From the NCBI RefSeq assembly GCF_947492405.1, contig NZ_CANLMP010000003.1:310001-374000 (forward strand): DNA of 64,000 bases, read 5' to 3'. Source of the DNA: an uncultured Aquimarina sp. (GTDB lineage: Bacteria; Bacteroidota; Bacteroidia; Flavobacteriales; Flavobacteriaceae). The position numbers were made by a program, and so were the translations under genes. Positions 44,623 through 54,338 of this stretch are shown piece after piece. The notes below the pieces were generated by a model. It worked only from the letters and a program-made list of their open reading frames with translations. It ran no database searches and was not told the DNA's origin. The first letter of the stretch is position 1, and every line of letters starts with the position of its first letter.

Positions 44623-44890
44623 ATATGTCAGTAATATGTTTGTTAACCAGTTCTATGTATTTTAATTTAGCTTCTTCTGGAGTAAGATTCTTTACTTGAA
44701 ACAGTGCATTTAGTTTAAATGCATTTCTAAGCTCGCTATTTCCGGATGGAGTATAAAAACCTTCTGTATATGTTGCTTGTTTATAATATGCATAGAAATG
44801 TAGCATGACGTCAGGTGGCAATTCTATTTTGGTATTGCAAGCTTTTTCAAAAGCCTTTTGGAAAGTGATATTTAATTCCTCATTAGTCAT
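44621..44890 (-). CDS. Acyl-CoA-binding protein
   Basis: 89 residues, the usual size of ACBP, a four-helix carrier of long-chain acyl-CoA. FQKAFEKACNTKIELPPDVM, HFYAYYKQAT and the C-terminal NLTPEEAKLKYIELVNKHI are recognisable. The central loop is somewhat diverged (GFYTPSGNSELRNAFKLNAL). It follows psd by two bases on the minus strand, so it belongs to the phospholipid unit psd-cdsA. Confidence 0.88.
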   Translation of the reverse strand: MTNEELNITFQKAFEKACNTKIELPPDVMLHFYAYYKQATYTEGFYTPSGNSELRNAFKLNALFQVKNLTPEEAKLKYIELVNKHITDI

Positions 44891-44892
44891 AA

Positions 44893-45540
44893 CTATACGC
44901 TAGCAATAATACTTTCTCCTCCTTTAACTTTTTGGTTTAGTGAAACATTAACCTCTGTTCCTACAGGTAAATATACATCTACTCTGGAGCCAAATTTAAT
45001 AAATCCACTATCCGAACCTTGGATTACTTTTTCGCCTTCTTTAGCATAATTTACAATTCTTTTTGCTAATGCCCCAGCAATTTGTCGATAAAGAATCTCA
45101 ACAAAGCTATTTTTTACTACGACTGTTGTTCTTTCATTTTCTTCAGATGCTTTGGGATGCCAAGCAACAAGATATTTCCCAGGATGGTATTTACTGAACT
45201 TTACCTCTCCATTAATTGGATGTCTGGTGACGTGAACATTAATTGGAGACATAAAAATAGAAACTTGTAATCTTTTTTCTTTGAAATACTCTTTTTCAAA
45301 TACTTCTTCTATTACTACTACTTTGCCATCTACCGGGGCTACGACTGTATTGTCATTTACATCCGTATGTCTTTTCGGATTTCTGAAAAATTGTAATATT
45401 AATATCAAAAAGACTAATGTGACCAAAAATATGGCAATGATCCATTCGTCTAACTGAATCGATACATAAGATGCCGCATTAATACCAAGAAAAAGTACTA
45501 TTGCTACTGAAATAATTTTATAACCTTCTTTATGAAACAT
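44893..45540 (-). CDS. psd: Phosphatidylserine decarboxylase (small type A)
   Basis: 215 residues. Two N-terminal hydrophobic segments anchor it to the membrane. Catalytic-domain features are DGKVVVIEEV, FMSPINVHVTRHPINGEV and the self-cleavage Gly-Ser in KFGSRVDVYLP, which generates the pyruvoyl group. It makes phosphatidylethanolamine from phosphatidylserine. It overlaps cdsA by 11 bases, so translation is coupled. Confidence 0.93.
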   Translation of the reverse strand: MFHKEGYKIISVAIVLFLGINAASYVSIQLDEWIIAIFLVTLVFLILILQFFRNPKRHTDVNDNTVVAPVDGKVVVIEEVFEKEYFKEKRLQVSIFMSPINVHVTRHPINGEVKFSKYHPGKYLVAWHPKASEENERTTVVVKNSFVEILYRQIAGALAKRIVNYAKEGEKVIQGSDSGFIKFGSRVDVYLPVGTEVNVSLNQKVKGGESIIASV

Positions 45541-46339
45541 GCTTCAATATTTGTAAAAATGCATATAAAAATGGACTAGCAAATATGATGCTATCCAGAC
45601 GATCAAAAATACCACCGTGTCCTGGCATTATCGATCCACTATCCTTTACTCCGGCTTGCCTTTTGAATTTAGATTGTATAAGGTCGCCTAGAGTACCAAA
45701 AATACTCATAATTATACTTATAATCAACCAGATTGTGATTGATAAGGTGTCAGAAAATATAGCTATTAAGTACCCTGCTAATAAAGTAAAAAGAAAACCT
45801 CCTATAAATCCTTCAATTGTTTTTTTGGGAGATATACGTTCCAATAACTTATGCTTTCCAAAATTTTTACCAACTAAATAAGCAAACGTATCGTTTGTCC
45901 AAATCATTAAAAGTGGTCCCGCTACCATAATAGGGTTGTATTCGTTGTCATAAGATGGTATGAGTGTTAAGAACACTATGGAGGTAATAAGGTAAAATAT
46001 ACTGGTAAAGTATTTTCTTTTTTCGAACATAGGAATTATCCGAATTGTAATAAGATCTCTAACTAAAAATAATTGCGTAATGATAGTAAGTCCTAAAACA
46101 ATCAGAGTGATCGTATACGGTGTTTGAAAATTAGGGGTATGAAATAAGAGAAAAAATCCAATAAATATGAGGTAGAGCCAGGCTTTTTTTAAATGAATTA
46201 ATTTCTGAAATTCATAAATACAGATAATACCAAATATAAGGAATACTCCGATGAAGGTGTATTTATGAATAAATATAGAAATTAATAATATCGAGATATA
46301 TAAAAACCCCGATAAAGACCTTGTAAGCAGTTCCTTCAT
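45530..46339 (-). CDS. cdsA: Phosphatidate cytidylyltransferase
   Basis: 269 residues, polytopic membrane enzyme making CDP-diacylglycerol. The C-terminal signature SGSIMPGHGGIFDRLDSIIFASP is complete, preceded by SPKKTIEGFIGG and GDLIQSKFKRQAGVKDSG. About seven hydrophobic segments. It overlaps psd and follows the LUD gene by one base, forming an operon with both. Confidence 0.95.
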   Translation of the reverse strand: MKELLTRSLSGFLYISILLISIFIHKYTFIGVFLIFGIICIYEFQKLIHLKKAWLYLIFIGFFLLFHTPNFQTPYTITLIVLGLTIITQLFLVRDLITIRIIPMFEKRKYFTSIFYLITSIVFLTLIPSYDNEYNPIMVAGPLLMIWTNDTFAYLVGKNFGKHKLLERISPKKTIEGFIGGFLFTLLAGYLIAIFSDTLSITIWLIISIIMSIFGTLGDLIQSKFKRQAGVKDSGSIMPGHGGIFDRLDSIIFASPFLYAFLQILKHVS

Positions 46340-46340
46340 A

Positions 46341-46952
46341 TTATAAATCTTCCAGCAGCAGCAAATATAGATTTTTTGAGCTACTTCCGTAGCTTAAGAA
46401 GTCTTTTTCTTTTTGCGGTTCGAAGTTTTTAATAGTGGTAATGTTCGAAGGAATTGAGTTTTTGTTTTTTTCTTTAATTCCTTTTAAACCTTCTCCTATA
46501 CTGTTAACTAATTGACTGGTAGATGCTAGTATAACAAAGTTGTCAGGTAGTTCAGTTAGTTTTTTTTCTCTTAATTGATTAGACGAAATAAGGATTGCTC
46601 CGCTATCTGCAATAAGATACTCGCAAGTAGCAAAAAAGAATGATGAAGGTAATTTTTTTACATAGTTAAGATTGAATCCAGAAAATTTATGTTCCAGTCC
46701 CATATCGAAACAGCATACATCTTGTTCATACCAATCATTTTCTAAAAGGATCTTGTCAAAAGAATCAAGTACTTCATCCTCACTATCGCAATACAGAAAT
46801 TTGCCTCCATTTCTTTTGAAATTAATCATAAAGCTTTCATCAACCGGAAGATTGATTTCGGGCATATATTTACTGCGATCTTCAGCGTGACGTTCCTTAC
46901 TCTTTTGGTCTGATTTAGATTTTGAGGAAAATATTCTTCTAAATAGACTCAT
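46341..46952 (-). CDS. LUD (LutC/YkgG-like) domain protein
   Basis: 203 residues. The second half matches LUD domains: CEYLIADSGAILISS, then ELPDNFVILASTSQLV and the C-terminal LYLLLLEDL. In LutC, such domains take part in lactate oxidation, but this small stand-alone Bacteroidota form is of unclear function. A basic N-terminal stretch of about 28 residues (RRIFSSKSKSDQKSKERHAED) precedes it. It leads the cdsA-psd-acbp unit and lies after ftsH, separated by a terminator. Confidence 0.85.
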   Translation of the reverse strand: MSLFRRIFSSKSKSDQKSKERHAEDRSKYMPEINLPVDESFMINFKRNGGKFLYCDSEDEVLDSFDKILLENDWYEQDVCCFDMGLEHKFSGFNLNYVKKLPSSFFFATCEYLIADSGAILISSNQLREKKLTELPDNFVILASTSQLVNSIGEGLKGIKEKNKNSIPSNITTIKNFEPQKEKDFLSYGSSSKNLYLLLLEDL

Positions 46953-46993
46953 TTTTTAAATTCGATCGGGGATTACGGGTTAACAATACTTTC

Positions 46994-47001
46994 AAAGATA
47001 A
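46994..47001 (-). promoter_or_regulatory. Promoter -7 box of the LUD-cdsA-psd unit
   Basis: TATCTTTG on the minus strand, about 40 bases before the LUD ATG. It begins in the T tract of the ftsH terminator. Confidence 0.6.
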
Positions 47002-47045
47002 AAAAATCTTAATCCAATATTCTTATTAGATTAAGATTTTTTTAT
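47001..47045 (-). terminator. Terminator of the rsfS-ftsH unit
   Basis: 11-bp stem AAATCTTAATC/GATTAAGATTT (47005-47015 and 47030-47040) flanked by A and T runs on both sides, lying 28 bases after the ftsH stop. Confidence 0.8.
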
Positions 47046-47072
47046 TTTACTAGTAAAAATTACTATAATATA

Positions 47073-49019
47073 TTATGAAGGTTCTATTATTGTCTCTTCT
47101 TTTTTATCAAAAGGACGCTCTCCAAAAATTTTCTCTAAATTATCTTTAAAGATAACTTCCTTTTCCAATAATACTTCTGCAAGCTCTGTTAGTTTATCCT
47201 TATTGTTTTCTAATAATTTGATAGCTCGCTGATATTGTTCTTCAATAATATTTGAAATTTCCTTATCGATAAGCTCACTTGTCTGTTCACTATAAGGTTT
47301 GGTAAAACCATATTCACTTTGACCAGAAGAATCATAATATGTTAAATTTCCAATCTTATCATTAAGACCATAGATAGTTACCATGGCACGTGCTTGTTTA
47401 GTTACTTTTTCTAAGTCACTTAAAGCTCCCGTAGAAATTTCATCAAAGATTACTTTTTCTGCTGCACGACCTCCAAGGGTTGCACACATTTCATCTAACA
47501 TTTGATTAGGGCGTACTATAAGTCTTTCTTCAGGAAGATACCAGGCAGCACCCAGAGATTGTCCTCTAGGAACAATAGTTACTTTTACTAAAGGAGCAGC
47601 ATGTTCTAACATCCAACTAACTGTGGCGTGACCTGCTTCGTGGAATGCAATTGCACGTTTTTCTCCAGGTGTAACTATTTTATTTTTCTTTTCTAGTCCA
47701 CCAACAATTCTATCTACGGCATCAAGAAAATCTTGTTTGCCAACTGCTTTGTTTCCTTTACGAGCAGCGATAAGTGCAGCTTCATTACAAACATTCGCAA
47801 TATCTGCACCAGAGAATCCAGGTGTTTGTTTGGATAAGAAGTCTGTATCTAATCCTTCTTCCTTTTTTAGAGGCTTAAGATGTACTTCAAATATTTCTTT
47901 ACGTTCTCTGACATCAGGTAGGTCTACATAGATCTGTCTGTCAAAACGACCTGCTCTCATCAAGGCCTTGTCTAATACATCGGCGCGGTTAGTAGCAGCA
48001 ATAACAATTACGTTAGTGTTTGTGCCGAAACCATCCATTTCCGTTAGAAGTTGGTTTAAGGTATTTTCTCTTTCATCATTAGATCCTGAGAAATTACTTT
48101 TTCCTCTTGCTCTACCAATAGCGTCAATCTCATCAATAAAAATAATAGCAGGAGATTTTTCTTTTGCCTGTTTAAAAAGATCACGAACTCTAGAAGCACC
48201 GACTCCTACAAACATTTCTACAAAATCAGATCCTGATAAAGAGAAGAAAGGTACTTTGGCTTCGCCTGCTACTGCTTTTGCTAATAAGGTCTTTCCTGTA
48301 CCAGGAGGTCCTACTAATAATGCTCCTTTAGGTATTTTTCCTCCTAATGAAGTATACTTTTCAGGGTTTTTTAGGAAATCAACAATTTCTTGAACTTCCT
48401 CTTTTGCACCTTCAAGACCAGCTACATTTTCGAAAGAAACTTTTACATCTGTATTCTGATCAAAAAGTTTTGCTTTGGATTTTCCGATATTAAAGATCTG
48501 TCCTCCAGCACCTCCACCGGCGCCACCACTCATTCTTCGCATTATGAATATCCATACACCTATAATTAGTGCAAAAGGAAGTAAAGTAATAAAAAGATCA
48601 CCCCACATGTTGCTTTCAGTGTCATAACCTACTTCTGTAGATACTCCATTGTCACTCTTTATTCTGGCAATATCATTCTCAAAGTTTTGCAGATCTCCAA
48701 ATTCGAATTCATAATCTGGGTCATTAGGACTATGAGGTAAGATAGAATTCTTTTTGTTTTTAGAATGCTTTTCCTGGCTTTTCGCTTCTTGAGTCAGAAA
48801 AACCTTTGCTTTTCTTCTATTAATGATCAATACGCGTTCTACTTCGCCGTTACTTAAGAAATTATTAAAATCTGAAGGGGTGGTTTCGGGAGCTGATCCC
48901 ATATTACTACCACCTAAAAAATTTAATGCTAAAAATCCAACAATTATAATTGCATAAATCCAATATGCACTGAATTTTGGTTTTTTATTAGGTTCTATTT
49001 TTTTATTTTCTTTAGCCAT
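47073..49019 (-). CDS. ftsH: ATP-dependent zinc metalloprotease FtsH
   Basis: 648 residues. Membrane-bound AAA protease that degrades misfolded membrane proteins and regulators. Two transmembrane segments flank a periplasmic loop; the FtsH-specific Walker A is [17 protein letters not shown], Walker [36 protein letters not shown], and zinc site H460-E-A-G-H464. The C-terminus is acidic and the peptidase region is complete. It is upstream of the LUD gene and downstream of rsfS, 12 bases apart. Confidence 0.96.
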   Translation of the reverse strand: MAKENKKIEPNKKPKFSAYWIYAIIIVGFLALNFLGGSNMGSAPETTPSDFNNFLSNGEVERVLIINRRKAKVFLTQEAKSQEKHSKNKKNSILPHSPNDPDYEFEFGDLQNFENDIARIKSDNGVSTEVGYDTESNMWGDLFITLLPFALIIGVWIFIMRRMSGGAGGGAGGQIFNIGKSKAKLFDQNTDVKVSFENVAGLEGAKEEVQEIVDFLKNPEKYTSLGGKIPKGALLVGPPGTGKTLLAKAVAGEAKVPFFSLSGSDFVEMFVGVGASRVRDLFKQAKEKSPAIIFIDEIDAIGRARGKSNFSGSNDERENTLNQLLTEMDGFGTNTNVIVIAATNRADVLDKALMRAGRFDRQIYVDLPDVRERKEIFEVHLKPLKKEEGLDTDFLSKQTPGFSGADIANVCNEAALIAARKGNKAVGKQDFLDAVDRIVGGLEKKNKIVTPGEKRAIAFHEAGHATVSWMLEHAAPLVKVTIVPRGQSLGAAWYLPEERLIVRPNQMLDEMCATLGGRAAEKVIFDEISTGALSDLEKVTKQARAMVTIYGLNDKIGNLTYYDSSGQSEYGFTKPYSEQTSELIDKEISNIIEEQYQRAIKLLENNKDKLTELAEVLLEKEVIFKDNLEKIFGERPFDKKEETIIEPS

Positions 49020-49031
49020 TTACGCTTTTTT

Positions 49032-49403
49032 TTAATAGTTTGTTTCGATAGTTGTTGTTTTCGCATCTCCCCATAATCCTTCGATATCATAAAATTCTCT
49101 GATATGTTTTTGGAAAACATGTACAACTACATTTACGTAATCAATTAATACCCATTCTGCATTTTCGCTTCCTTCAATATGCCAAGGTTTGTCTTTAAGT
49201 GATTTGCTTACTGTTTTTTGGATGGAATTAACAATGGCATTTACTTGGGTATTAGAGGTTCCGTTACAAATAACAAAATAATTACAAACGGTATTTTCGA
49301 TTTCTCTTAAATCTAATATACTAATGTCATTACCCTTTACTTCTTCAATACCTTTAATAATTTGAGTTATTAATTGATCAGTACCGATTTCTTTTTTAGT
49401 CAT
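49032..49403 (-). CDS. rsfS: Ribosome silencing factor RsfS
   Basis: 123 residues. RsfS/RsfA binds uL14 on the large subunit and blocks subunit joining in stationary phase. Features: ISILDLREIENTVCNYFVICNG, the KPWHIEGSENAEWVLIDYVNVVVHVF core and the EFYDIEGLWGDAK end. It is the first gene of the rsfS-ftsH unit and divergent from birA. A near-consensus TAACTTTA lies upstream on the minus strand. Confidence 0.95.
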   Translation of the reverse strand: MTKKEIGTDQLITQIIKGIEEVKGNDISILDLREIENTVCNYFVICNGTSNTQVNAIVNSIQKTVSKSLKDKPWHIEGSENAEWVLIDYVNVVVHVFQKHIREFYDIEGLWGDAKTTTIETNY

Positions 49404-49493
49404 GCATTTTTTTAATTTGTGTAAAGTTATTACTTTTTATGGTTTTAATGTTCGTATTTATGGACATTTGTAAAAACTTTCACATCGTTATTT

Positions 49494-50225
49494 ATGGATA
49501 TAATCAAAGTTGATGCCATTGACTCTACAAATACTTTTCTTCGGGATATGAATCGCGAGAAAAATTTAACCAAACCTGTTTGTGTTGTAGCAAAAGAACA
49601 ACTGAAAGGTAAAGGGCAAATAGGAACAACTTGGCAAAGTAACCCAGGAGAAAACCTTACGTGTAGTGTGTTTATGCCTGTTGGTGAACTAGATGTGATA
49701 GATCAGTTTTATATTTCTATGTCAGTTTCTTTAGCAGTATATGATGTTTTGGAAACGTTAATGCTCCCTAAATTATCTATAAAATGGCCAAACGACATTC
49801 TGTCAGACAGGTTTAAGATTTGTGGGATATTAATAGAAAATGTTGTTAATAATGGCAGATTAAGAGGAGCTATTGTGGGTGTCGGAATTAATGTAAATCA
49901 ACAAAACTTTGATAATCTTCCGCGTGCAGGGTCAATTAAGAAACTTTTAGGAAAGAGTTTTAGTTTAGACGAAATACTATCCGTACTGTTAGCAAAGTTA
50001 GAATATCGATTTTCAATACTTAATACTGCTGTCTTTACAAGCCTTAAGAAAGAATATGAATCACTGCTTTTTAGAAAAAACAAGCCCTCTACATTTTTAG
50101 ATGCAAAGGGCAATTCTTTTGTTGGTATCATACAAGACGTTACTACATTCGGGAAACTTCAAATACTTTTAGAGGATGAAATCATACAAAGTTTTGATCT
50201 TAAAGAAGTAAGTCTGCTTTATTAG
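49494..50225 (+). CDS. birA: Biotin--[acetyl-CoA-carboxylase] ligase
   Basis: 243 residues, single-domain form without the DNA-binding repressor head. Catalytic motifs: DAIDSTNTFL, the GKGQIGTTWQSNPGENL adenylate loop, KWPNDILSDRFKICGILIE and GVGINVNQ, then a C-terminal SH3-like domain (FVGIIQDVTTFGKLQILL). It biotinylates carrier proteins such as AccB. It is divergent from rsfS with a spacer of 90 bases. Confidence 0.94.
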   Translation: MDIIKVDAIDSTNTFLRDMNREKNLTKPVCVVAKEQLKGKGQIGTTWQSNPGENLTCSVFMPVGELDVIDQFYISMSVSLAVYDVLETLMLPKLSIKWPNDILSDRFKICGILIENVVNNGRLRGAIVGVGINVNQQNFDNLPRAGSIKKLLGKSFSLDEILSVLLAKLEYRFSILNTAVFTSLKKEYESLLFRKNKPSTFLDAKGNSFVGIIQDVTTFGKLQILLEDEIIQSFDLKEVSLLY

Positions 50226-50319
50226 TTAATGAGTAAGTACGTTTTTTTATGACTCAGAAAAAGGTAAAGAATTAAATTTTTAAGCTTCAAAAAATTAATA
50301 TTTTACTCATAAACTACTT

Positions 50320-50712
50320 TTATAATTTACCTATATTTTCACTTAATGTATTAATGAAGTTTTGGATTGGGTTCTTAATCATCATACCCATCATTGCATT
50401 AAACTGACCTTCAAAAATAAGTTGAGTTGTACTTTTTCCTCCTTCTGTGTCTGCAATATTTGCAGTAAGTGTAAAAGGTAGTTTTTCGCTAGCTGCACCA
50501 AGAATGACAGTCGAATGTTCCGTACTTCCTTTTTGTTCTAATACAATTTCTGGCATTCCTTTTAATTGAAAAAGAAATCTTGAGTCGCTTAGTTTTTCAA
50601 ACTTTTGTTTGCTTTCTGGCATTAGTTGTTCGAAGTTTTCAACTTTTGTTAAAAATTCAAATACTTCTTGTTGAGTTTTTTCTACAGTAACTGTAGGGCT
50701 TTCTAAATTCAT
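50320..50712 (-). CDS. SRPBCC family protein (START-like fold)
   Basis: 130 residues. The N-terminal VEKTQQEVFEFLTKVENFEQLMP and the alternating strands LFQLKGMPEIVLEQK, KSTTQLIFEGQFNAM followed by a C-terminal helix (PIQNFINTLSENIGKL) fit a small helix-grip lipid/ligand-binding fold. Such a gene next to pyrE is a pattern I recall in Flavobacteriaceae. The ligand is unknown. It follows pyrE by 13 bases on the minus strand. Confidence 0.82.
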   Translation of the reverse strand: MNLESPTVTVEKTQQEVFEFLTKVENFEQLMPESKQKFEKLSDSRFLFQLKGMPEIVLEQKGSTEHSTVILGAASEKLPFTLTANIADTEGGKSTTQLIFEGQFNAMMGMMIKNPIQNFINTLSENIGKL

Positions 50713-50725
50713 TGAGATTAAAAAT

Positions 50726-51367
50726 TTATTGATTCCACGCTGCTGGATTAATTCTCCAGTTTTGTAGTGTTTTTTGTTGTTCTTCTGTAATGTAATTAGT
50801 ATCTAATGCTTGTTCCAGAAGGTTTTCATAATTACTTAAAGTGTGCAAAGATAATGCCGCTTCTTCAAAGTTTTTTGATGCAATGTCGAAACCATAATTA
50901 AAAATGGCTACCATTCCTTTTACATTCGCGTTTACTTCATTTAGAGCTTTTACTGCATTAAGACTACTTTTTCCTGTACTTATGAGATCTTCTACTACCA
51001 CTACATTCTTTCCTGAAGGTACAATTCCTTCTATTTGATTTTTTCTTCCGTGTTTTTTTGCTTCTGGTCGGACATAAATAAATGGCAGATTTAATTGCTC
51101 TGCCACAAGCATTCCGATACCAATAGCACCAGTGGCGACACCGGCTATTACATCAGGCTTTCCATACTTCTCTTCAATAAATTTTGCAAGGTTTTCTCTT
51201 AAGAAATTGCGAATAACTGGATATGAGAGTGTAACACGATTGTCACAATAGATCGGAGATTTCCATCCTGAAGCCCAAGTAAAAGGTTCTTGCGGTTGTA
51301 ATTTAATTGCATTAATTTGCAATAATAGCTCAGCAGTTTTTTTTGCTGTATTTTTATCAAAAATCAT
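50726..51367 (-). CDS. pyrE: Orotate phosphoribosyltransferase
   Basis: 213 residues. Catalyses orotate plus PRPP to OMP. The N-terminal TAELLLQINAIKL and FTWASGWKSPIYCDNR and the PRPP loop VVVVEDLISTGKSSLNA are intact. The ATG at 51367 is supported by homology of the N-terminus. The only -7 box (51373-51380) ends 5 bases before this ATG, so the mRNA may be leaderless. Confidence 0.95.
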   Translation of the reverse strand: MIFDKNTAKKTAELLLQINAIKLQPQEPFTWASGWKSPIYCDNRVTLSYPVIRNFLRENLAKFIEEKYGKPDVIAGVATGAIGIGMLVAEQLNLPFIYVRPEAKKHGRKNQIEGIVPSGKNVVVVEDLISTGKSSLNAVKALNEVNANVKGMVAIFNYGFDIASKNFEEAALSLHTLSNYENLLEQALDTNYITEEQQKTLQNWRINPAAWNQ

Positions 51368-51372
51368 AGTTG

Positions 51373-51380
51373 CAAATGTA
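51373..51380 (-). promoter_or_regulatory. Promoter -7 box of pyrE
   Basis: TACATTTG on the minus strand followed by CAACT and then the pyrE ATG. It overlaps the first codons of the divergent Nudix gene. Confidence 0.55.
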
Positions 51381-51984
51381 TAAAGTTTTTGTGAATAATA
51401 CGCCTATTATTCTATCTACAAAAAAGGTAATTGAAGATTATGAAACAATTCATATCAAAGAAGTAGAATTTCCTAAAATTATTAGAAATATTTTACGAAA
51501 AGAAGATGAAGGTGTAGAAGCAAAATATCATTTCTATCATAAAGTTGAAGATAAACTTTTAGAGCATCTGTATGCTAAATTACCTGTCGTTGTAGCAGGA
51601 GGTGGGAAAGTATATAATGCTGATAAGGAGATTTTATTTATTAAACGTAATGGTAAATGGGATTTGCCAAAAGGAAAAGTAGAGAAAAAAGAACATTTAG
51701 AAACTGCTGCAATTCGCGAGGTAGAAGAGGAAACAGGAGTTACAGGATTAGAAATCACGAAGTTTTTATACAAAACATTTCATGTGTTTAAAAGAAATGG
51801 AGAGTTTCGGCTTAAGGTAACGTATTGGTTTGAGATGAAAACAGAGTTTGACGGTGTTTTAATACCTCAGAAAAGCGAAGGAATCACCAAAGTGAAATGG
51901 AAAAACAGAAAAAAAGCGAAAAAAGCATTAACGAACTCATATGCGAATATAAAAAAGCTTTTTTCGCACGATTATTTATCTTAA
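51376..51984 (+). CDS. Nudix hydrolase
   Basis: 202 residues from ATG 51376; a TTG at 51370 is also open but gives no better start. The Nudix box is complete: Gly of [19 protein letters not shown] and REVEEETGV. An N-terminal domain of about 70 residues precedes it ([25 protein letters not shown]). The family hydrolyses nucleoside diphosphates linked to other groups; the substrate is unknown. The first codons overlap the pyrE promoter. A near-consensus TATTTTTA at 51349-51356 within pyrE could drive it. Confidence 0.9.
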   Translation: MYKVFVNNTPIILSTKKVIEDYETIHIKEVEFPKIIRNILRKEDEGVEAKYHFYHKVEDKLLEHLYAKLPVVVAGGGKVYNADKEILFIKRNGKWDLPKGKVEKKEHLETAAIREVEEETGVTGLEITKFLYKTFHVFKRNGEFRLKVTYWFEMKTEFDGVLIPQKSEGITKVKWKNRKKAKKALTNSYANIKKLFSHDYLS

Positions 51985-52005
51985 GTAATTTCTAATACTG
52001 TTTAA

Positions 52006-52584
52006 ATGAAGTTAGTTTTAAAAATAATATTCTTTCTTTTTGTTGTCTTCGCTACTCAAGATATATTAGCTCAGAGAGCAAATCAAAAAATTATTTTTAA
52101 TTATGAAGATTCGGGTTATTTTTCAGGACCAGGATATAGTAGCATAGAGATTGTAATGGAAAGAACAGGACGCTATTGTGAAATTAGTGTCTTTACGGAT
52201 GGCAGAGGGCAGTATTATCGTGCTGAAACCGAAAAATGGAGAAGAACCCTTGCAGCAACACAAACGAAAGAAGATTCCTTAAAGTTAATGAAAAACGCTC
52301 CAAAGGACTTGATTACTAGGAATACTTACGAATTGACAGTTGAAGAGTTTGAAAATATAGAAAAAACAATTGCTAGTATTGATTCTTCGAAGATTTATGA
52401 GCATATAGGAATGGCTTTTAGCGATGGTTATAGCTGCGAGATTGAGTATGGTAATTCTTTTAATAGCATAAAATATAAAGTACACTCTCCTGGATTTAAA
52501 GGTAAAAATAGAAGTCCAAATTTTTCTAAAGCCTGTAGACTGATTTTAGAAGCTGCATATATTAAACCTAGAAAGATATTGTAG
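52006..52584 (+). CDS. Exported protein of unknown function
   Basis: 192 residues. Signal peptide MKLVLKIIFFLFVVFATQDILAQ; the mature part is about 170 residues and mixed alpha/beta with three Cys (YCEISVF, YSCEIEY, KACRL). No motif is recognised. It follows the Nudix gene by 21 bases on the same strand, so co-transcription is possible, but a shared function is not evident. Confidence 0.7.
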   Translation: MKLVLKIIFFLFVVFATQDILAQRANQKIIFNYEDSGYFSGPGYSSIEIVMERTGRYCEISVFTDGRGQYYRAETEKWRRTLAATQTKEDSLKLMKNAPKDLITRNTYELTVEEFENIEKTIASIDSSKIYEHIGMAFSDGYSCEIEYGNSFNSIKYKVHSPGFKGKNRSPNFSKACRLILEAAYIKPRKIL

Positions 52585-52735
52585 GTTACAATATTATTGA
52601 ATTGTTGGTTTTTATGATGGCGTAATTTGGTGAAAGATTTACGCTATTTAGCTCAAGAAATAAAAAAGATTGTAACTTTTATATTCATTAGATGACATAT
52701 GATATGCATTCTTTTTGTTTAAAAAATAACAATCT

Positions 52736-53653
52736 TTGAGGTATTATTATCAATTACAATATAAACGTATTCATAGAAGTTTTAAGGATTTCGGAACAGA
52801 GCCTTTTATAGGGTATCCAATCATTGTAATGTTATTTTATTGGTTGTCTTCTGTTTTTTTTGATCGGGTAGTATACGCTAACTATGTATACGTTCTTATC
52901 GGTGCAATTTTTGCTTATAGTTTTAGTAATCCAGAACATAGCAAATTTGTTAAACAGCATTTTTCGACTTCCGGTCACCTTAAAATTACGGTGTTAAATA
53001 ACCTTATAAAAGTGACACCATTTGCAATGTTTTTAGTGTGTAAAATGTATTATTTAGAAACGTTACTAATCTGTTTATTAGCATTTTTTATTTCGTTTAT
53101 GAAGAAAAGAAGTAGCACTTCTATAATAATACCTACACCTTTTGGGAAAAAACCTGCTGAGTTTATTATAGGGTTTCGTAAAACGTTTTGGCTATTCTTT
53201 TTGATCTATAGTTTGACTTTTATAGCAGTTTTTAAAGGTAATTTTAACTTGGGTGTATTTTCCTTAGTCTCAGTTTTTTTAGTATGCTCAAGTTATTATA
53301 TGAAACCAGATCCCGAATTTTATATTTGGATACACGCTATGAATGCCAAGGAATTTCTAAAATATAAAATGCTAATAGCATTTAAGTATAGTTTACTATT
53401 AACGCTTCCTATTCTTGTTGTGTTATCAATTTTTTATCTCGATCAGATGCATATAACCTTAATTTTCCTGGGTATGGGTTGGTTGTATTTGATTATGTAT
53501 ATATTAATACGGTACGCTTTTCAGAATCAAGGACTAGAAATGTTGCAAGGAATCATAGGAGTGTTATGTCTTTTGTTTCCTCCTGTTATGATCATTGCGA
53601 TACCTTATTTCTATACGAAAGCTATTCATAATTTAGAGCTCTTATTGAAATGA
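52736..53653 (+). CDS. Polytopic membrane protein, ABC exporter permease
   Basis: 305 residues. Starts with TTG at 52736: a stop codon lies in frame just upstream and no ATG follows until the first membrane segment. About seven hydrophobic segments (for example YPIIVMLFYWLSSVFF, LETLLICLLAFFISF, LLLTLPILVVLSIFYL, IIGVLCLLFPPVMIIAI). It overlaps the ATPase gene by 4 bases, so the two form one exporter. The exported substrate is unknown. Confidence 0.82.
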   Translation: MRYYYQLQYKRIHRSFKDFGTEPFIGYPIIVMLFYWLSSVFFDRVVYANYVYVLIGAIFAYSFSNPEHSKFVKQHFSTSGHLKITVLNNLIKVTPFAMFLVCKMYYLETLLICLLAFFISFMKKRSSTSIIIPTPFGKKPAEFIIGFRKTFWLFFLIYSLTFIAVFKGNFNLGVFSLVSVFLVCSSYYMKPDPEFYIWIHAMNAKEFLKYKMLIAFKYSLLLTLPILVVLSIFYLDQMHITLIFLGMGWLYLIMYILIRYAFQNQGLEMLQGIIGVLCLLFPPVMIIAIPYFYTKAIHNLELLLK

Positions 53654-54330
53654 TAAATATTAAATCATTACACAAATATTACGGTAATAAGCAAGTGCTT
53701 CAGGATATTAATTTAACCTTTAATTCAGGAGAAATTCACGGTATTGTAGGAGAGAATGGAGCCGGAAAAACTACCTTGTTTAACTCTATGTCTGGTATGG
53801 AAAGTTTCGATGGAACGGTAGAATATTCAAAAGGAGAAATAAAGAATTCAATGGGTTTTTTGCCAACCAACCCATATTTTTTGTCTAAAATCACAGGAAA
53901 AGAATATTTACGATTATTGTGTAATGCAAGAAATATTGAAGAGGTTAATTTTAAAGAAAAAAATATTTTTGATTTACCCTTAGATCAATATGCAGAAACC
54001 TATTCTACTGGAATGAAAAAGAAATTAGCATTAACAGGTGTTTTATTGCAGAATAATGACATTTTTATTCTTGATGAACCATTTAATGGAGTCGATATAT
54101 ATAGCAATACAATTATTAACCAGGTGTTAACCAAGCTAAAGGAGCTTAATAAAATAGTGGTTTTGTCATCGCATATTTTTTCTACGCTATATGAAACATG
54201 TGATTATCTACATTATTTAAAAAATGGTAAAATCATAAAAAGTGTAGGTAAAACCCAATTTGAAAGTATTGAAAAAGAGATGCAAGCTTCTGGTATAGGA
54301 GTAAAAATAGATAAGTTGAATTTAAAATAA
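53650..54330 (+). CDS. ABC transporter ATP-binding protein
   Basis: 226 residues. Walker A GENGAGKT at 34-41, signature YSTGMKKKLALTG, Walker B FILDEPFNGVD, and the switch His in SSHIFST. The signature has YSTGM in place of LSGGQ, which is common in small exporter ATPases. It starts within the last codons of the permease (ATGA overlap) and ends 8 bases before the convergent M14 gene stop, with no room for a terminator. Confidence 0.93.
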   Translation: MINIKSLHKYYGNKQVLQDINLTFNSGEIHGIVGENGAGKTTLFNSMSGMESFDGTVEYSKGEIKNSMGFLPTNPYFLSKITGKEYLRLLCNARNIEEVNFKEKNIFDLPLDQYAETYSTGMKKKLALTGVLLQNNDIFILDEPFNGVDIYSNTIINQVLTKLKELNKIVVLSSHIFSTLYETCDYLHYLKNGKIIKSVGKTQFESIEKEMQASGIGVKIDKLNLK

Positions 54331-54338
54331 AATAGCAA

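Noticed and set aside
51370..51375. TTG two codons upstream as the Nudix start
   Set aside because: ATG at 51376 is available and gives a normal start.
52006..54330. Exported protein and ABC pair considered as a bacteriocin export system
   Set aside because: The ATPase lacks a peptidase domain, and the exported protein has a normal signal peptide and no double-Gly leader.
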